Part shown: piece by piece, positions 6,988 through 13,141 of the stretch
Numbering within the stretch: the stretch's first letter is position 1
Layout of the letters: every line of letters begins with the position of its first letter
The notes under the pieces: model-generated
Database searches by the model: none
Told to the model about the DNA's origin: nothing
What the model saw: only the letters and a program-made list of their open reading frames with translations
Made by a program: the position numbers and the translations under genes
Origin: Planctomycetaceae bacterium
GTDB taxonomy: Bacteria; Planctomycetota; Planctomycetia; Planctomycetales; Planctomycetaceae
Reading direction: 5' to 3'
Assembly (NCBI GenBank): GCA_003445035.1
Contig: DLVV01000053.1
Span: 1 to 17,249 of the forward strand
DNA length: 17,249 nucleotides

Positions 6988-7803
6988 ATGAGCGATTCAC
7001 CGCGAGTGGGATTTGTGGGAACCGGCCGGATGGCCACCGCCCTGGCCGGCGGACTGGTCTCGTCGGGGTTCTGTCCGGCCGCATCGATCGTCGGCAGCGA
7101 CGTGGTGCCGGCGGCGGCCGAGGCGTTTGCCGAATCGACCGGGGGTGCGGTCGTGGAGAGCAACGCCGAGGTGGCCGAACGGTCCGACGTGATCGTGCTG
7201 GCCGTCAAGCCCCAGCAGATGTCCGAGGTCCTGGCCGGGCTGGCTCCCGCCGTTGGCCCCGATCACCTGGTTGTCTCGATCGCCGCCGGCATCACGCTGC
7301 AGGCACTCTCCGAGGGACTGGGAGAATCGACACGGCTGGTTCGCGTGATGCCCAACACCCCCTGCCTGGTGGGGATCTCGGCCTCGGCATTCGCGGTCGG
7401 GACGGCAGCCACCGACGCGGACGCCGATTTGGTCTCGCGGCTGCTGACGACCGTCGGGGTCGCACTGCCGGTCAAGGAACCTCTCATCGATGCCGTCACC
7501 GGTCTCTCCGGCAGTGGCCCCGCCTACGTCTACGAGGTGATCGAGGCGTTGTCCGACGGGGGCGTGCTGTGCGGACTGCCCCGTGACGTGGCCCTGCAAC
7601 TGGCCGCCCAGACGGTCAAGGGGGCCGCCGAAATGGTGCTGGTCACCGGAGAGCATCCCGGGGTTCTCAAGGATGCGGTTGCCAGTCCCGGGGGAACCAC
7701 GATCGCGGGACTGGCCGAACTGGAACGGGCGGGCCTGCGGGGAACATTGATCAACGCGGTCGAGGCCGCCACCCGAAGGTCCAGAGAACTGGGGGCAGAA
7801 TGA
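6988..7803 (+). CDS. proC: Pyrroline-5-carboxylate reductase
   Basis: Catalyses NAD(P)H-dependent reduction of 1-pyrroline-5-carboxylate to L-proline, the last step of proline synthesis, in the cytosol. The protein has 271 residues, the usual length. The dinucleotide-binding turn is Gly-Thr-Gly-Arg-Met-Ala at 11-16. Further family motifs are Ala-Val-Lys-Pro-Gln-Gln at 72-77, Met-Pro-Asn-Thr-Pro at 121-125, Gly-Ser-Gly-Pro-Ala-Tyr at 175-180, and the C-terminal signature around Pro-Gly-Gly-Thr-Thr-Ile-Ala-Gly-Leu at 234-242. An in-frame ATG at 6931 exists, but 6988 is chosen: a strong GAGGAGAG ribosome binding site precedes it and the Rossmann strand starts six residues later. The stop overlaps the start of the HD-domain gene (ATGA at 7800-7803). 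Confidence 0.97.
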   Translation: MSDSPRVGFVGTGRMATALAGGLVSSGFCPAASIVGSDVVPAAAEAFAESTGGAVVESNAEVAERSDVIVLAVKPQQMSEVLAGLAPAVGPDHLVVSIAAGITLQALSEGLGESTRLVRVMPNTPCLVGISASAFAVGTAATDADADLVSRLLTTVGVALPVKEPLIDAVTGLSGSGPAYVYEVIEALSDGGVLCGLPRDVALQLAAQTVKGAAEMVLVTGEHPGVLKDAVASPGGTTIAGLAELERAGLRGTLINAVEAATRRSRELGAE

Positions 7804-8366
7804 GCCGGGACGACGATTGGGCCCTGTTGTGCGAATACACCCAGGGCGAGAGCCTCCGCAAGCACATGCTGGCCGTCGAAGCGGCGATGCGGGCCTACGC
7901 CCGGAAGCTGGGTGAGGACGAGGAGACCTGGGGTCGTGTCGGCCTGCTGCACGACTTCGACTACGAACGCTGGCCCGATCCTCCGGATCATCCGCTGCAG
8001 GGGTCAAAGATCCTTGCCGAGCGGGGGTACTCCGAGGAGGTGATCTACGCGATCAAGTCGCACGCCGATTACCTGGGCGACTGTCCCCGCGTGTCGGTGA
8101 TGGACAAGGCGCTGTACGCCTGCGATGAACTCTGCGGGTTCCTCACCGCATGTGCCCTGGTCCGGCCGACGCGGCTGGAGGGGTTGAAGGCCAAGAGCGT
8201 CCGCAAGAAGCTGAAGCAGGCCTCTTTTGCCGCCGCGGTCAACCGCGACGACATCACCAGCGGGGCCGAGGATTTCGGGGTCGAATTGAACGAACACATC
8301 AACTTCTGCATCGAGGCGATGCAGGGAATTGCCGCCGAACTGGAACTGGTGTCCGAAGACGGCTGA
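7800..8366 (+). CDS. HD-domain (HDIG-type) phosphohydrolase-like protein
   Basis: A 188-residue cytosolic protein with a metal-dependent HD fold. Visible ligands are His22 (Leu-Arg-Lys-His-Met-Leu), the His51-Asp52 pair in Gly-Leu-Leu-His-Asp-Phe-Asp, His64, His88 (Ile-Lys-Ser-His-Ala) and Asp109 (Ala-Cys-Asp-Glu-Leu). This is an HDIG-like arrangement seen in stand-alone HD hydrolases acting on nucleotides or other phosphate compounds; the substrate is not known. There is no signal peptide or membrane helix. The ATG overlaps the proC stop (ATGA), so the two are translationally coupled. No enzymatic link between an HD hydrolase and proline synthesis is evident, and the pairing may be housekeeping co-expression only. 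It ends 17 bp before the secreted VCBS protein gene. Confidence 0.88.
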   Translation: MSRDDDWALLCEYTQGESLRKHMLAVEAAMRAYARKLGEDEETWGRVGLLHDFDYERWPDPPDHPLQGSKILAERGYSEEVIYAIKSHADYLGDCPRVSVMDKALYACDELCGFLTACALVRPTRLEGLKAKSVRKKLKQASFAAAVNRDDITSGAEDFGVELNEHINFCIEAMQGIAAELELVSEDG

Positions 8367-8383
8367 ACGCCAAGGAGACGACG

Positions 8384-9820
8384 ATGCGTGGATTGAACCG
8401 TGTGATGGCGATTGTCCTGGGGATCGTGTTGATTGCGGCCGGCGACAGCTGGGCCCAGAAGGTCAAGCCGTGGAAGAACATCACGGCGACGGTCGGCCTG
8501 CAGGGCCTGGGAGGCGGGTCGGCTCACTGGATCGACTTCGACGCCGATGGCTGGGTCGACCTGTTCGACGGTGGAACGCTGTGGCACAACCAGCAGGGGA
8601 AGTCGTTCAAAAAGGTCGAGTCGCCTGGCGTGGGCGGCGGAGGGACCTGGGGCGATTTTGACGGTGACGGCAAGATCGATTTCTACACGCCCGGCGGCGG
8701 CGGTCGGTTGTTGAAGAACATGGGCGGTGGCAAGTTCAAGCACCTCGAGGGTGCCGTCCCCAAGTTGCCGATGGCCGCCCCGATGTGTGCCGTCTGGGGC
8801 GATTTCAGCGGCGACGGGTTGCTGGACCTCTATGTCGGTGGCTACGAGGCTCCCGCTTACCAGATCGATGTCCGCTACCGGAACCAGGGTAACGGGACTT
8901 TCAAGGAGGTCTGGCGGACCAAGGGCGCGCCCAACCCGGCCCGTGGCCTGACCACCGCCGATTTCGATGAGGATGGTGACCTGGACATCTATGTCAGCAA
9001 TTACCGCCTCGTTCCGAATTTCCTGTGGCAGAACGACGGCAAGGGTAACCTGGCGAATGTTTCGAAAGCCTTCGGGACTGACGGAGACGGCGGGCTGGGC
9101 GCGTGGGGCCATACCATCGGCAGCTGTTTCGGTGACCTGGACAGTGATGGCCGGATCGACATCTTCGTCGGCAACTTCTCGCACCCGCCGGCCTACCAGG
9201 ACCGTCCCAAGTTCCTCCGCAACCTGGGCAAGGACAAGAAGTTTCACTTCCAGGACCTTTCCGGTCAGGCGGGGTTGAGGTGGCAGGAGTCCTACGCCTC
9301 TCCGGCGCTGGGCGACTTCGACAACGACGGGCTGCTGGACCTGTTCTTCACCACCGTCTACCCCGGCGACAAGAGCGTGCTGTACCACAACAAGGGGGGG
9401 TTCAAGTTCGCCGAGGTGCCCGGGGCGGCGGGGATGGACCGGCCGCAGACCTACCAGGCCTCGTGGGCCGACTGGGACAATGACGGGGGACTGGACCTGG
9501 TCGTCGGTGGTGGGCTCTACCAGAATCCCGGCCATCCCGGTCACTGGATCAAGGTGCGGCTGGTCGGATCCGGACCGGTCAACACCACCGCGATTGGTGC
9601 CCAGGTGAGGATCCGCGTCGGTGGCGAGAAGGGCCGCGTGATCACCCGCCAGGTGACCACCGGCACCGGCCAGGGCAACCAGGCCGACGCGGCCATGCAT
9701 TTCGGCCTCGGCGATCACAAAGGAGAGGTGACGCTGGAAATTCTCTGGCCGGGCAACCGCAGGCAGTCGGTCAAGACACCTGTCGATCGCGTGGTCACTG
9801 TGAAGTTTGCAGGGAAGTGA
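8384..9820 (+). CDS. Secreted FG-GAP/VCBS repeat protein with C-terminal ASPIC/UnbV domain
   Basis: A 478-residue exported protein, probably an extracellular or cell-surface binding protein with a calcium-binding propeller. The ATG at 8384 is chosen from the AAGGAGA ribosome binding site 5 nt upstream and the signal peptide it starts (basic Met-Arg-Gly-Leu-Asn-Arg, hydrophobic core, likely cleavage after Ser-Trp-Ala at 22-24); the frame is open further upstream without meaning. Seven Asp-x-Asp/Ser-x-Asp-Gly loops, each followed by a hydrophobic strand, begin at residues 51, 91, 140, 193, 251, 311 and 363. The last part (about 387-476), with Ala-Ile-Gly-Ala-Gln-Val-Arg-Ile and His-Phe-Gly-Leu-Gly-Asp then Leu-Trp-Pro-Gly, is an ASPIC/UnbV domain. 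Such proteins are very abundant in planctomycetes; ligand unknown. Confidence 0.92.
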   Translation: MRGLNRVMAIVLGIVLIAAGDSWAQKVKPWKNITATVGLQGLGGGSAHWIDFDADGWVDLFDGGTLWHNQQGKSFKKVESPGVGGGGTWGDFDGDGKIDFYTPGGGGRLLKNMGGGKFKHLEGAVPKLPMAAPMCAVWGDFSGDGLLDLYVGGYEAPAYQIDVRYRNQGNGTFKEVWRTKGAPNPARGLTTADFDEDGDLDIYVSNYRLVPNFLWQNDGKGNLANVSKAFGTDGDGGLGAWGHTIGSCFGDLDSDGRIDIFVGNFSHPPAYQDRPKFLRNLGKDKKFHFQDLSGQAGLRWQESYASPALGDFDNDGLLDLFFTTVYPGDKSVLYHNKGGFKFAEVPGAAGMDRPQTYQASWADWDNDGGLDLVVGGGLYQNPGHPGHWIKVRLVGSGPVNTTAIGAQVRIRVGGEKGRVITRQVTTGTGQGNQADAAMHFGLGDHKGEVTLEILWPGNRRQSVKTPVDRVVTVKFAGK

Positions 9821-9926
9821 CCTCCGCCAACCAACGGCGTGATATGTCTGCCGGCCTTCCGCCTGTTGACTCGGCCACGAATCCGCGTGGTCCACTCAAC
9901 AGCCGCGGGCCGGGAGGTTCTCGCCG

Positions 9927-10991
9927 ATGGATATCGTCGATACCGGCTGTGCACACGACCCGTTGCAGTGCATCATCCCGCCCCACATGCTCGAACGGCT
10001 GGCCGAATCGGCCCATCCCGGCCTGGCCGGCTGGGCCCGCGACTCGATGCTGCGTTCGATCGAGACCCGGGCGTTTCGTGAAGCGACCCGGGTTGCTCCG
10101 CGGCTGATGGTCGCCGAGTCGCCCGACGGGGGCAAGCAGCGGCTTGTCTACGATGCGGGAGGAACCTTCGACCTGCCCGGACGGCTGGTGCGGTCCGAAG
10201 GCGATGCCGACACGGGGGACATCGCGGTCCGCGAAGCGTACCGGCACACCGGCAGTGTCTGGGACTTTTTCGACAAGGTCTATGGTCGCAGGTCACTCGA
10301 TGACCGTGGCATGACCCTGGTCAGCGTCGTCCACGTCGGCCGCAATTACAGCAACGCTTTCTGGGACGGGTCGCGAATGGGCTTCGGTGACGGCGACGGA
10401 ATCCTCTTTCGGCGGTTCACCCGATCGATCGAAGTGGTGGGCCACGAACTGGCTCACGGCGTGATCGCCTTCTCCAGCGATCTCCGCTATTACGGCGAAT
10501 CCGGTGCGCTCAACGAGCACTTCGGCGATGTCTTCGGGGTGCTGGTTCGACAGTGGAAGCGTCGCCAGGAAGCTCGCGGTGGTGACTGGACCATTGGCCG
10601 CGACCTGGTGGTCAAGGCACCGACCCGCCGGGCACTCCGCGACCTGGCCGCTCCGGGTACGGCCTACCGTGATGATCCCTTCCTGGGTGACGATCCCCAG
10701 CCGGCTCACTGGGACGACCGCTACCGTGGAGATGCCGACAACGGTGGCGTCCATATCAACTCGGGGATTCCTAATTACGCGTTTTACCGCGCGGCGGTGG
10801 AAATCGGGGGATACGCGTGGGAGACGCTCGGAGAGGTGTGGTACCAGGCCCTGCACTTGATGAAACCCGATTGCCGGTTCCAGGACTGTGCCGAGATCAC
10901 CGAACAGGAAACGGCCAGGCGTTTCGGGGTCCGAAGTCGTGAGGTGAACAGCGTGAGGAGAGGATGGCGGGCTGTGGGGATTGTCGTATGA
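9927..10991 (+). CDS. Protealysin-like M4 (thermolysin family) metallopeptidase
   Basis: A 354-residue zinc metalloprotease precursor. The zinc motif His-Glu-Leu-Ala-His is at 173-177 and the third ligand Glu197 is in Ala-Leu-Asn-Glu-His-Phe-Gly-Asp. The catalytic His276 is in Gly-Gly-Val-His-Ile-Asn-Ser-Gly-Ile-Pro-Asn. There is no signal peptide. The N-terminus carries Cys-Ile-Ile-Pro-Pro-His-Met-Leu at 15-22, the hallmark of the short protealysin-type propeptide, and the mature part starts near residue 70-80 (Tyr-Asp-Ala-Gly). The ATG at 9927 has a GGGAGG ribosome binding site 9 nt upstream. Unlike many protealysin loci, no emfourin-like inhibitor gene adjoins; the next gene is an LRR lipoprotein. 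The enzyme may act in the cytoplasm, or outside after non-classical export; either is an inference from relatives. Confidence 0.93.
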   Translation: MDIVDTGCAHDPLQCIIPPHMLERLAESAHPGLAGWARDSMLRSIETRAFREATRVAPRLMVAESPDGGKQRLVYDAGGTFDLPGRLVRSEGDADTGDIAVREAYRHTGSVWDFFDKVYGRRSLDDRGMTLVSVVHVGRNYSNAFWDGSRMGFGDGDGILFRRFTRSIEVVGHELAHGVIAFSSDLRYYGESGALNEHFGDVFGVLVRQWKRRQEARGGDWTIGRDLVVKAPTRRALRDLAAPGTAYRDDPFLGDDPQPAHWDDRYRGDADNGGVHINSGIPNYAFYRAAVEIGGYAWETLGEVWYQALHLMKPDCRFQDCAEITEQETARRFGVRSREVNSVRRGWRAVGIVV

Positions 10992-11033
10992 TTGAACCTG
11001 CCGACCGAGTTCCCCCGGGCTGGAGAAACTCCG

Positions 11034-11825
11034 ATGAGATTCCACGCGACAGTCTTCCTGCTGGCTGGCCTGCTGCTGATCGTGGCCGGGTGTGCCGAGG
11101 GACCGGACGAACCGGTGGCCGATGCTGTTGAGCTGACTCCGGCTCCGGAATTCGATCCGGTCACTCCCGGCGGTGACCCGGATTCCCCGTCGGTCCCCGT
11201 CCCGAAGGTCGACAAGAAGACCTCCGCCAAAAAGGTCGCCAAGAAGGTCGCCAGGAAGGGTGACGACGAGGGGTTCGACGAGGATCTGCCGATGGTCCCG
11301 GTCGAACAGGCCGGCGCGATGGTGGCCCTGGAGGCGATCGGTGGAGAGATGAAGCTCGATTTCCGTGACCGCATCGTCGAGATCGATCTCAAGGGCACGG
11401 AGATGGATGACAAGTCGGCCGTCCATCTTGCCGCGCTCAAGGATGTCCGCTCGATCAACCTTTCCGATACCAAGGTCACGGACGCCGCAATGGCTCACCT
11501 CGCCAAGCTCTCCAGGCTCAACCGGCTGTTCCTCTATGGCACCGAGGTCACCGACAAGGGCCTGGTGCATCTCGGCAAACTGTCCAGCCTCGAGACGCTC
11601 TGCCTGGACGAAACCCGCATCAGCGACGAGGGGATGTCGAATCTGAAGGGGCTGGTCCAACTCGAGGTTTTGCACTTGAGAAGCCGTTTGCCGGTCAGTG
11701 ACACCAGTATTCCCGTGATTATCCGCTTCGAGAAACTCCGGGAATTGAAGGTCGAAGGCACAAAGATCACCCCGGAAGGTCTCGAGCGGCTCAAGCGGAA
11801 GTTGCCGGATTGTCGAATCGAATAG
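11034..11825 (+). CDS. Leucine-rich-repeat lipoprotein
   Basis: A 263-residue predicted lipoprotein. The ATG at 11034 is chosen over an in-frame TTG at 10992: GGAG lies 8 nt upstream, and it starts a lipoprotein signal peptide with the lipobox Ile-Val-Ala-Gly-Cys (Cys20). A Pro/acidic linker (about 22-62) and a very basic Lys-Lys-Val-Ala repeat stretch (about 62-75) follow. From about 110 to the end come five to six leucine-rich repeats of 24 residues (for example Leu-x-x-Leu-x-Leu-x-x-Thr-x-Val-Thr-Asp-x-Gly-Leu), typical of planctomycete LRR proteins and suited to protein-protein contact. It begins 42 bp after the M4 peptidase and may be co-transcribed with it. The partner is unknown. It ends in TAG. 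Confidence 0.85.
   Translation: MRFHATVFLLAGLLLIVAGCAEGPDEPVADAVELTPAPEFDPVTPGGDPDSPSVPVPKVDKKTSAKKVAKKVARKGDDEGFDEDLPMVPVEQAGAMVALEAIGGEMKLDFRDRIVEIDLKGTEMDDKSAVHLAALKDVRSINLSDTKVTDAAMAHLAKLSRLNRLFLYGTEVTDKGLVHLGKLSSLETLCLDETRISDEGMSNLKGLVQLEVLHLRSRLPVSDTSIPVIIRFEKLRELKVEGTKITPEGLERLKRKLPDCRIE
11229..11252 (+). repeat. Two-copy 12-bp coding tandem repeat (Lys-Lys-Val-Ala)
   Basis: Two near-identical 12-mers (AAAAAGGTCGCC and AAGAAGGTCGCC, one mismatch) encode consecutive Lys-Lys-Val-Ala units, followed by a partial third (Arg-Lys). They form the basic stretch between the lipid anchor and the LRR domain of the lipoprotein. Such short in-frame repeats can change copy number by slippage. Confidence 0.6.
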
Positions 11826-11874
11826 TGGTGGGGGTATGTGAGGTATCGAGATACGTAGCATTGCAGGGACGGCC

Positions 11875-11904
11875 TTGACCGTGCGTGGTTATCGGTCGTA
11901 TCCT
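11875..11904 (+). promoter_or_regulatory. Candidate sigma70-type promoter upstream of the secreted helical protein gene
   Basis: TTGACC (11875-11880, 5 of 6 matches) and TATCCT (11899-11904, 4 of 6) are 18 bp apart. Transcription would start near 11911, about 56 nt upstream of the ATG at 11967. The 141-bp gap between genes also holds a small palindrome, GTATC-GA-GATAC (11843-11854), just upstream of the -35 box, which could be an operator half-site pair, though it is short. No terminator is seen for the preceding lipoprotein gene. Confidence 0.4.
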
Positions 11905-11966
11905 TTGAGACAGGATGGTGCCTTATGTGCCGTTCTGTCAGCACAAACGAACCAGAGGGTTTCGTC

Positions 11967-12743
11967 ATGATGCGTCTCCTGTCAGTTTCGTTGGCAGCCA
12001 TGGTGGCCGTGGTGGGCCTGGCCGATTCGGTCCGGGCCGCCAATTACGTTGTTGCCGCTCCGTCGCCAACCGAAACCCGTACGAAAGTCCAGCACTGGGT
12101 GGCAGCCCAGGGCGTCACTGACAAGGCGATCCTCGAGCGGATTGGCAAGGCCTGGGCCTTCGACAAGCAGTCGATGTCCGGCAGCCGTGTGCTCGACATG
12201 GTCGTGGGGACCTTCTCGAGCGTGGACGCCAAGACGAAAGCGTTTCTCGATTCCTGCAAGCTCGAGCCCGGCACCCCGTTGCCGGACGCGAAGATTCTCA
12301 AGGGAAAGAGCGCCTTCTACGCCTCCAACATGCAGCTGTTCTACGGCCGGTTCCTGGCCCAGAAGCAGATGTACGACGAAGCACTTGACCTGCTGGTGGC
12401 CCTGGAGACCAAGTCGGTCGTCGATCCGGCCGGATTGCTGTACTTCAAGGCTGTCTGTGAACACCAGTTGCTGAAGAAGACCGAAGGCCTGGCGACGATC
12501 CAGACGTTGCTCGAGAAGACCGCTGAGGTGCCTCTGCGATACAAGACCACCGCCGAGTTGATGCAACACGATCTGCAGTCCCTCAAGAAGGACTCGCTCT
12601 CGGAGATCTCGCGGAAGATGAAGGACGTCGAGCGACGCCTGGAATTGGGGCGAGGTGGCCAGCGAGTCCAGAAGCAGGAGGACGAGATCGTCGTGGCCCT
12701 GGACGCGATCATCGAGAAGCTGGAACAGCAAGGCGGTACGTGA
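11967..12743 (+). CDS. Secreted helical (TPR-like) planctomycete protein, ended by an in-frame UGA
   Basis: A 258-residue product of unknown function. The ATG at 11967 (or the adjacent one at 11970) follows an AGAGGG ribosome binding site by 7 nt and starts a signal peptide with likely cleavage after Ser-Val-Arg-Ala. The rest is almost all alpha-helical with TPR-like pairs in the middle (for example Phe-Tyr-Gly-Arg-Phe-Leu-Ala-Gln-Lys-Gln-Met-Tyr-Asp-Glu-Ala). It ends in a charged helix containing Ser-Arg-Lys-Met-Lys-Asp-Val-Glu-Arg-Arg-Leu, then Ile-Ile-Glu-Lys-Leu-Glu-Gln-Gln. From memory, this pattern is followed in planctomycete relatives by a Gly/Gln-rich linker and a further C-terminal domain. 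Here the frame meets TGA at 12741-12743 exactly in the linker, and the missing domain follows in the same frame (12744-13001). The product is therefore probably a truncated or recoded form. Confidence 0.8.
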   Translation: MMRLLSVSLAAMVAVVGLADSVRAANYVVAAPSPTETRTKVQHWVAAQGVTDKAILERIGKAWAFDKQSMSGSRVLDMVVGTFSSVDAKTKAFLDSCKLEPGTPLPDAKILKGKSAFYASNMQLFYGRFLAQKQMYDEALDLLVALETKSVVDPAGLLYFKAVCEHQLLKKTEGLATIQTLLEKTAEVPLRYKTTAELMQHDLQSLKKDSLSEISRKMKDVERRLELGRGGQRVQKQEDEIVVALDAIIEKLEQQGGT

Positions 12744-12772
12744 CCTGGCTGTGGCAACGGCCCGGGTGGTCG
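12741..12772 (+). promoter_or_regulatory. RNA hairpin that includes the in-frame UGA
   Basis: GGCUGU (12747-12752) pairs with ACGGCC (12757-12762) around a GGCA loop. Below it, UGACC (12741-12745) can pair with GGUCG (12768-12772; U-G wobble at the base), with a 1-nt/5-nt internal loop between. The stop codon thus sits in the base of a 32-nt hairpin. The arrangement recalls recoding or SECIS-type elements, but the 9 nt from UGA to the loop is shorter than usual for bacterial SECIS, and hairpins are common in GC-rich DNA. Confidence 0.3.
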
Positions 12773-13001
12773 TAATCAAGCTAACAGCCCCGCCCAGGAC
12801 AGCACCATCCGTGGTGCGAAGGGTCCCGGCAACGTCGCCAACCGCAACACGGGCAATCGCACCGGCTGGGGCGCTCTGCCGCCGAAGGCCGAGGCACGAG
12901 CCCGCAATATTCTCGATCGCAACTACCCGGCTCACTATCGGAAGGCGATCGATGAATACTTCAAGCGGCTGGCCGAAAAGCAGACGGCGTCGCGGAAGTA
13001 A
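12744..13001 (+). pseudogene. In-frame continuation of the 11967 gene beyond UGA (C-terminal domain)
   Basis: Eighty-five sense codons in the same frame as the upstream gene, then TAA at 12999-13001. The translation starts Pro-Gly-Cys-Gly-Asn-Gly-Pro-Gly-Gly (linker-like). It goes on with Ser-Pro-Ala-Gln-Asp-Ser, Gly-Pro-Gly-Asn-Val, Gly-Trp-Gly-Ala-Leu-Pro-Pro-Lys, and Tyr-Pro-Ala-His-Tyr-Arg-Lys-Ala-Ile-Asp-Glu-Tyr-Phe-Lys-Arg-Leu-Ala near the end. These motifs match the C-terminal domain expected of the upstream protein's family (recalled, not searched). There is no ATG and no ribosome binding site of its own, so it cannot be a separate gene. It is either lost by a nonsense change (CGA or GGA to TGA would do), reached by readthrough or selenocysteine insertion, or due to a sequence error. 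Confidence 0.75.
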
Positions 13002-13019
13002 CCGGAATCGAAGACACGC

Positions 13020-13058
13020 AAGGGGCCGGTCGCGCCAGGGCGAGACCGGCCCCTTTTT
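13020..13058 (+). terminator. Strong rho-independent terminator
   Basis: A perfect 10-bp inverted repeat, GGGGCCGGTC (13022-13031) and GACCGGCCCC (13044-13053), with a 12-nt loop; the flanking AA/TT extends the stem. It is followed at once by TTTTT (13054-13058). It lies 20 bp after the TAA at 12999-13001, not after the UGA at 12741, so the transcription unit is organised around the full-length frame. Confidence 0.9.
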
Positions 13059-13078
13059 CGTGCGCCGGTGCCTCGTGC

Positions 13079-13106
13079 TTGCACCCCCGGGCCACAGGCG
13101 GACAAT
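13079..13106 (+). promoter_or_regulatory. Weak candidate promoter of the propeller protein gene
   Basis: TTGCAC (13079-13084) and GACAAT (13101-13106) are 16 bp apart and lie between the terminator at 13020-13058 and the ATG at 13142. A promoter is needed here because of that terminator, but the box matches are poor (3 and 4 of 6). Confidence 0.25.
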
Positions 13107-13141
13107 AGAAGCTTCTCCCTCACTCAGCAAAGAGAAAACTG

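Noticed and set aside
6447..7208. Upstream extension of the symporter frame to an ATG at 7208, giving 908 residues
   Set aside because: The extension runs through the DUF997-like gene in another frame, the divergent promoters and the proC start. The ATG at 6446 has a strong ribosome binding site and the usual family N-terminus.
8069..9895. A 608-codon minus-strand frame opposite the VCBS/ASPIC gene
   Set aside because: A shadow of the GC-rich Asp-Gly repeat coding sequence; no ribosome binding site or recognisable domain.
9821..9926. A promoter for the M4 peptidase based on the TTGACT near 9864
   Set aside because: No acceptable -10 box is present at 16-18 bp. A GGCCACG/CGTGGTCC stem nearby has no U-tract, so it was not called a terminator either.
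10293..11861. A 522-codon minus-strand frame opposite the M4 peptidase and LRR lipoprotein
   Set aside because: It spans two clear plus-strand genes in antisense and has no recognisable motif.
12744..13001. A separate small gene after the UGA
   Set aside because: No start codon with a ribosome binding site; the frame matches the upstream gene exactly and the content looks like its missing C-terminal domain.
11967..13001. UGA reassigned to an amino acid in this organism
   Set aside because: Most complete genes here end in TGA at the expected family C-terminus (proC, symporter, amidohydrolase, PLP enzyme), so UGA works as a stop.
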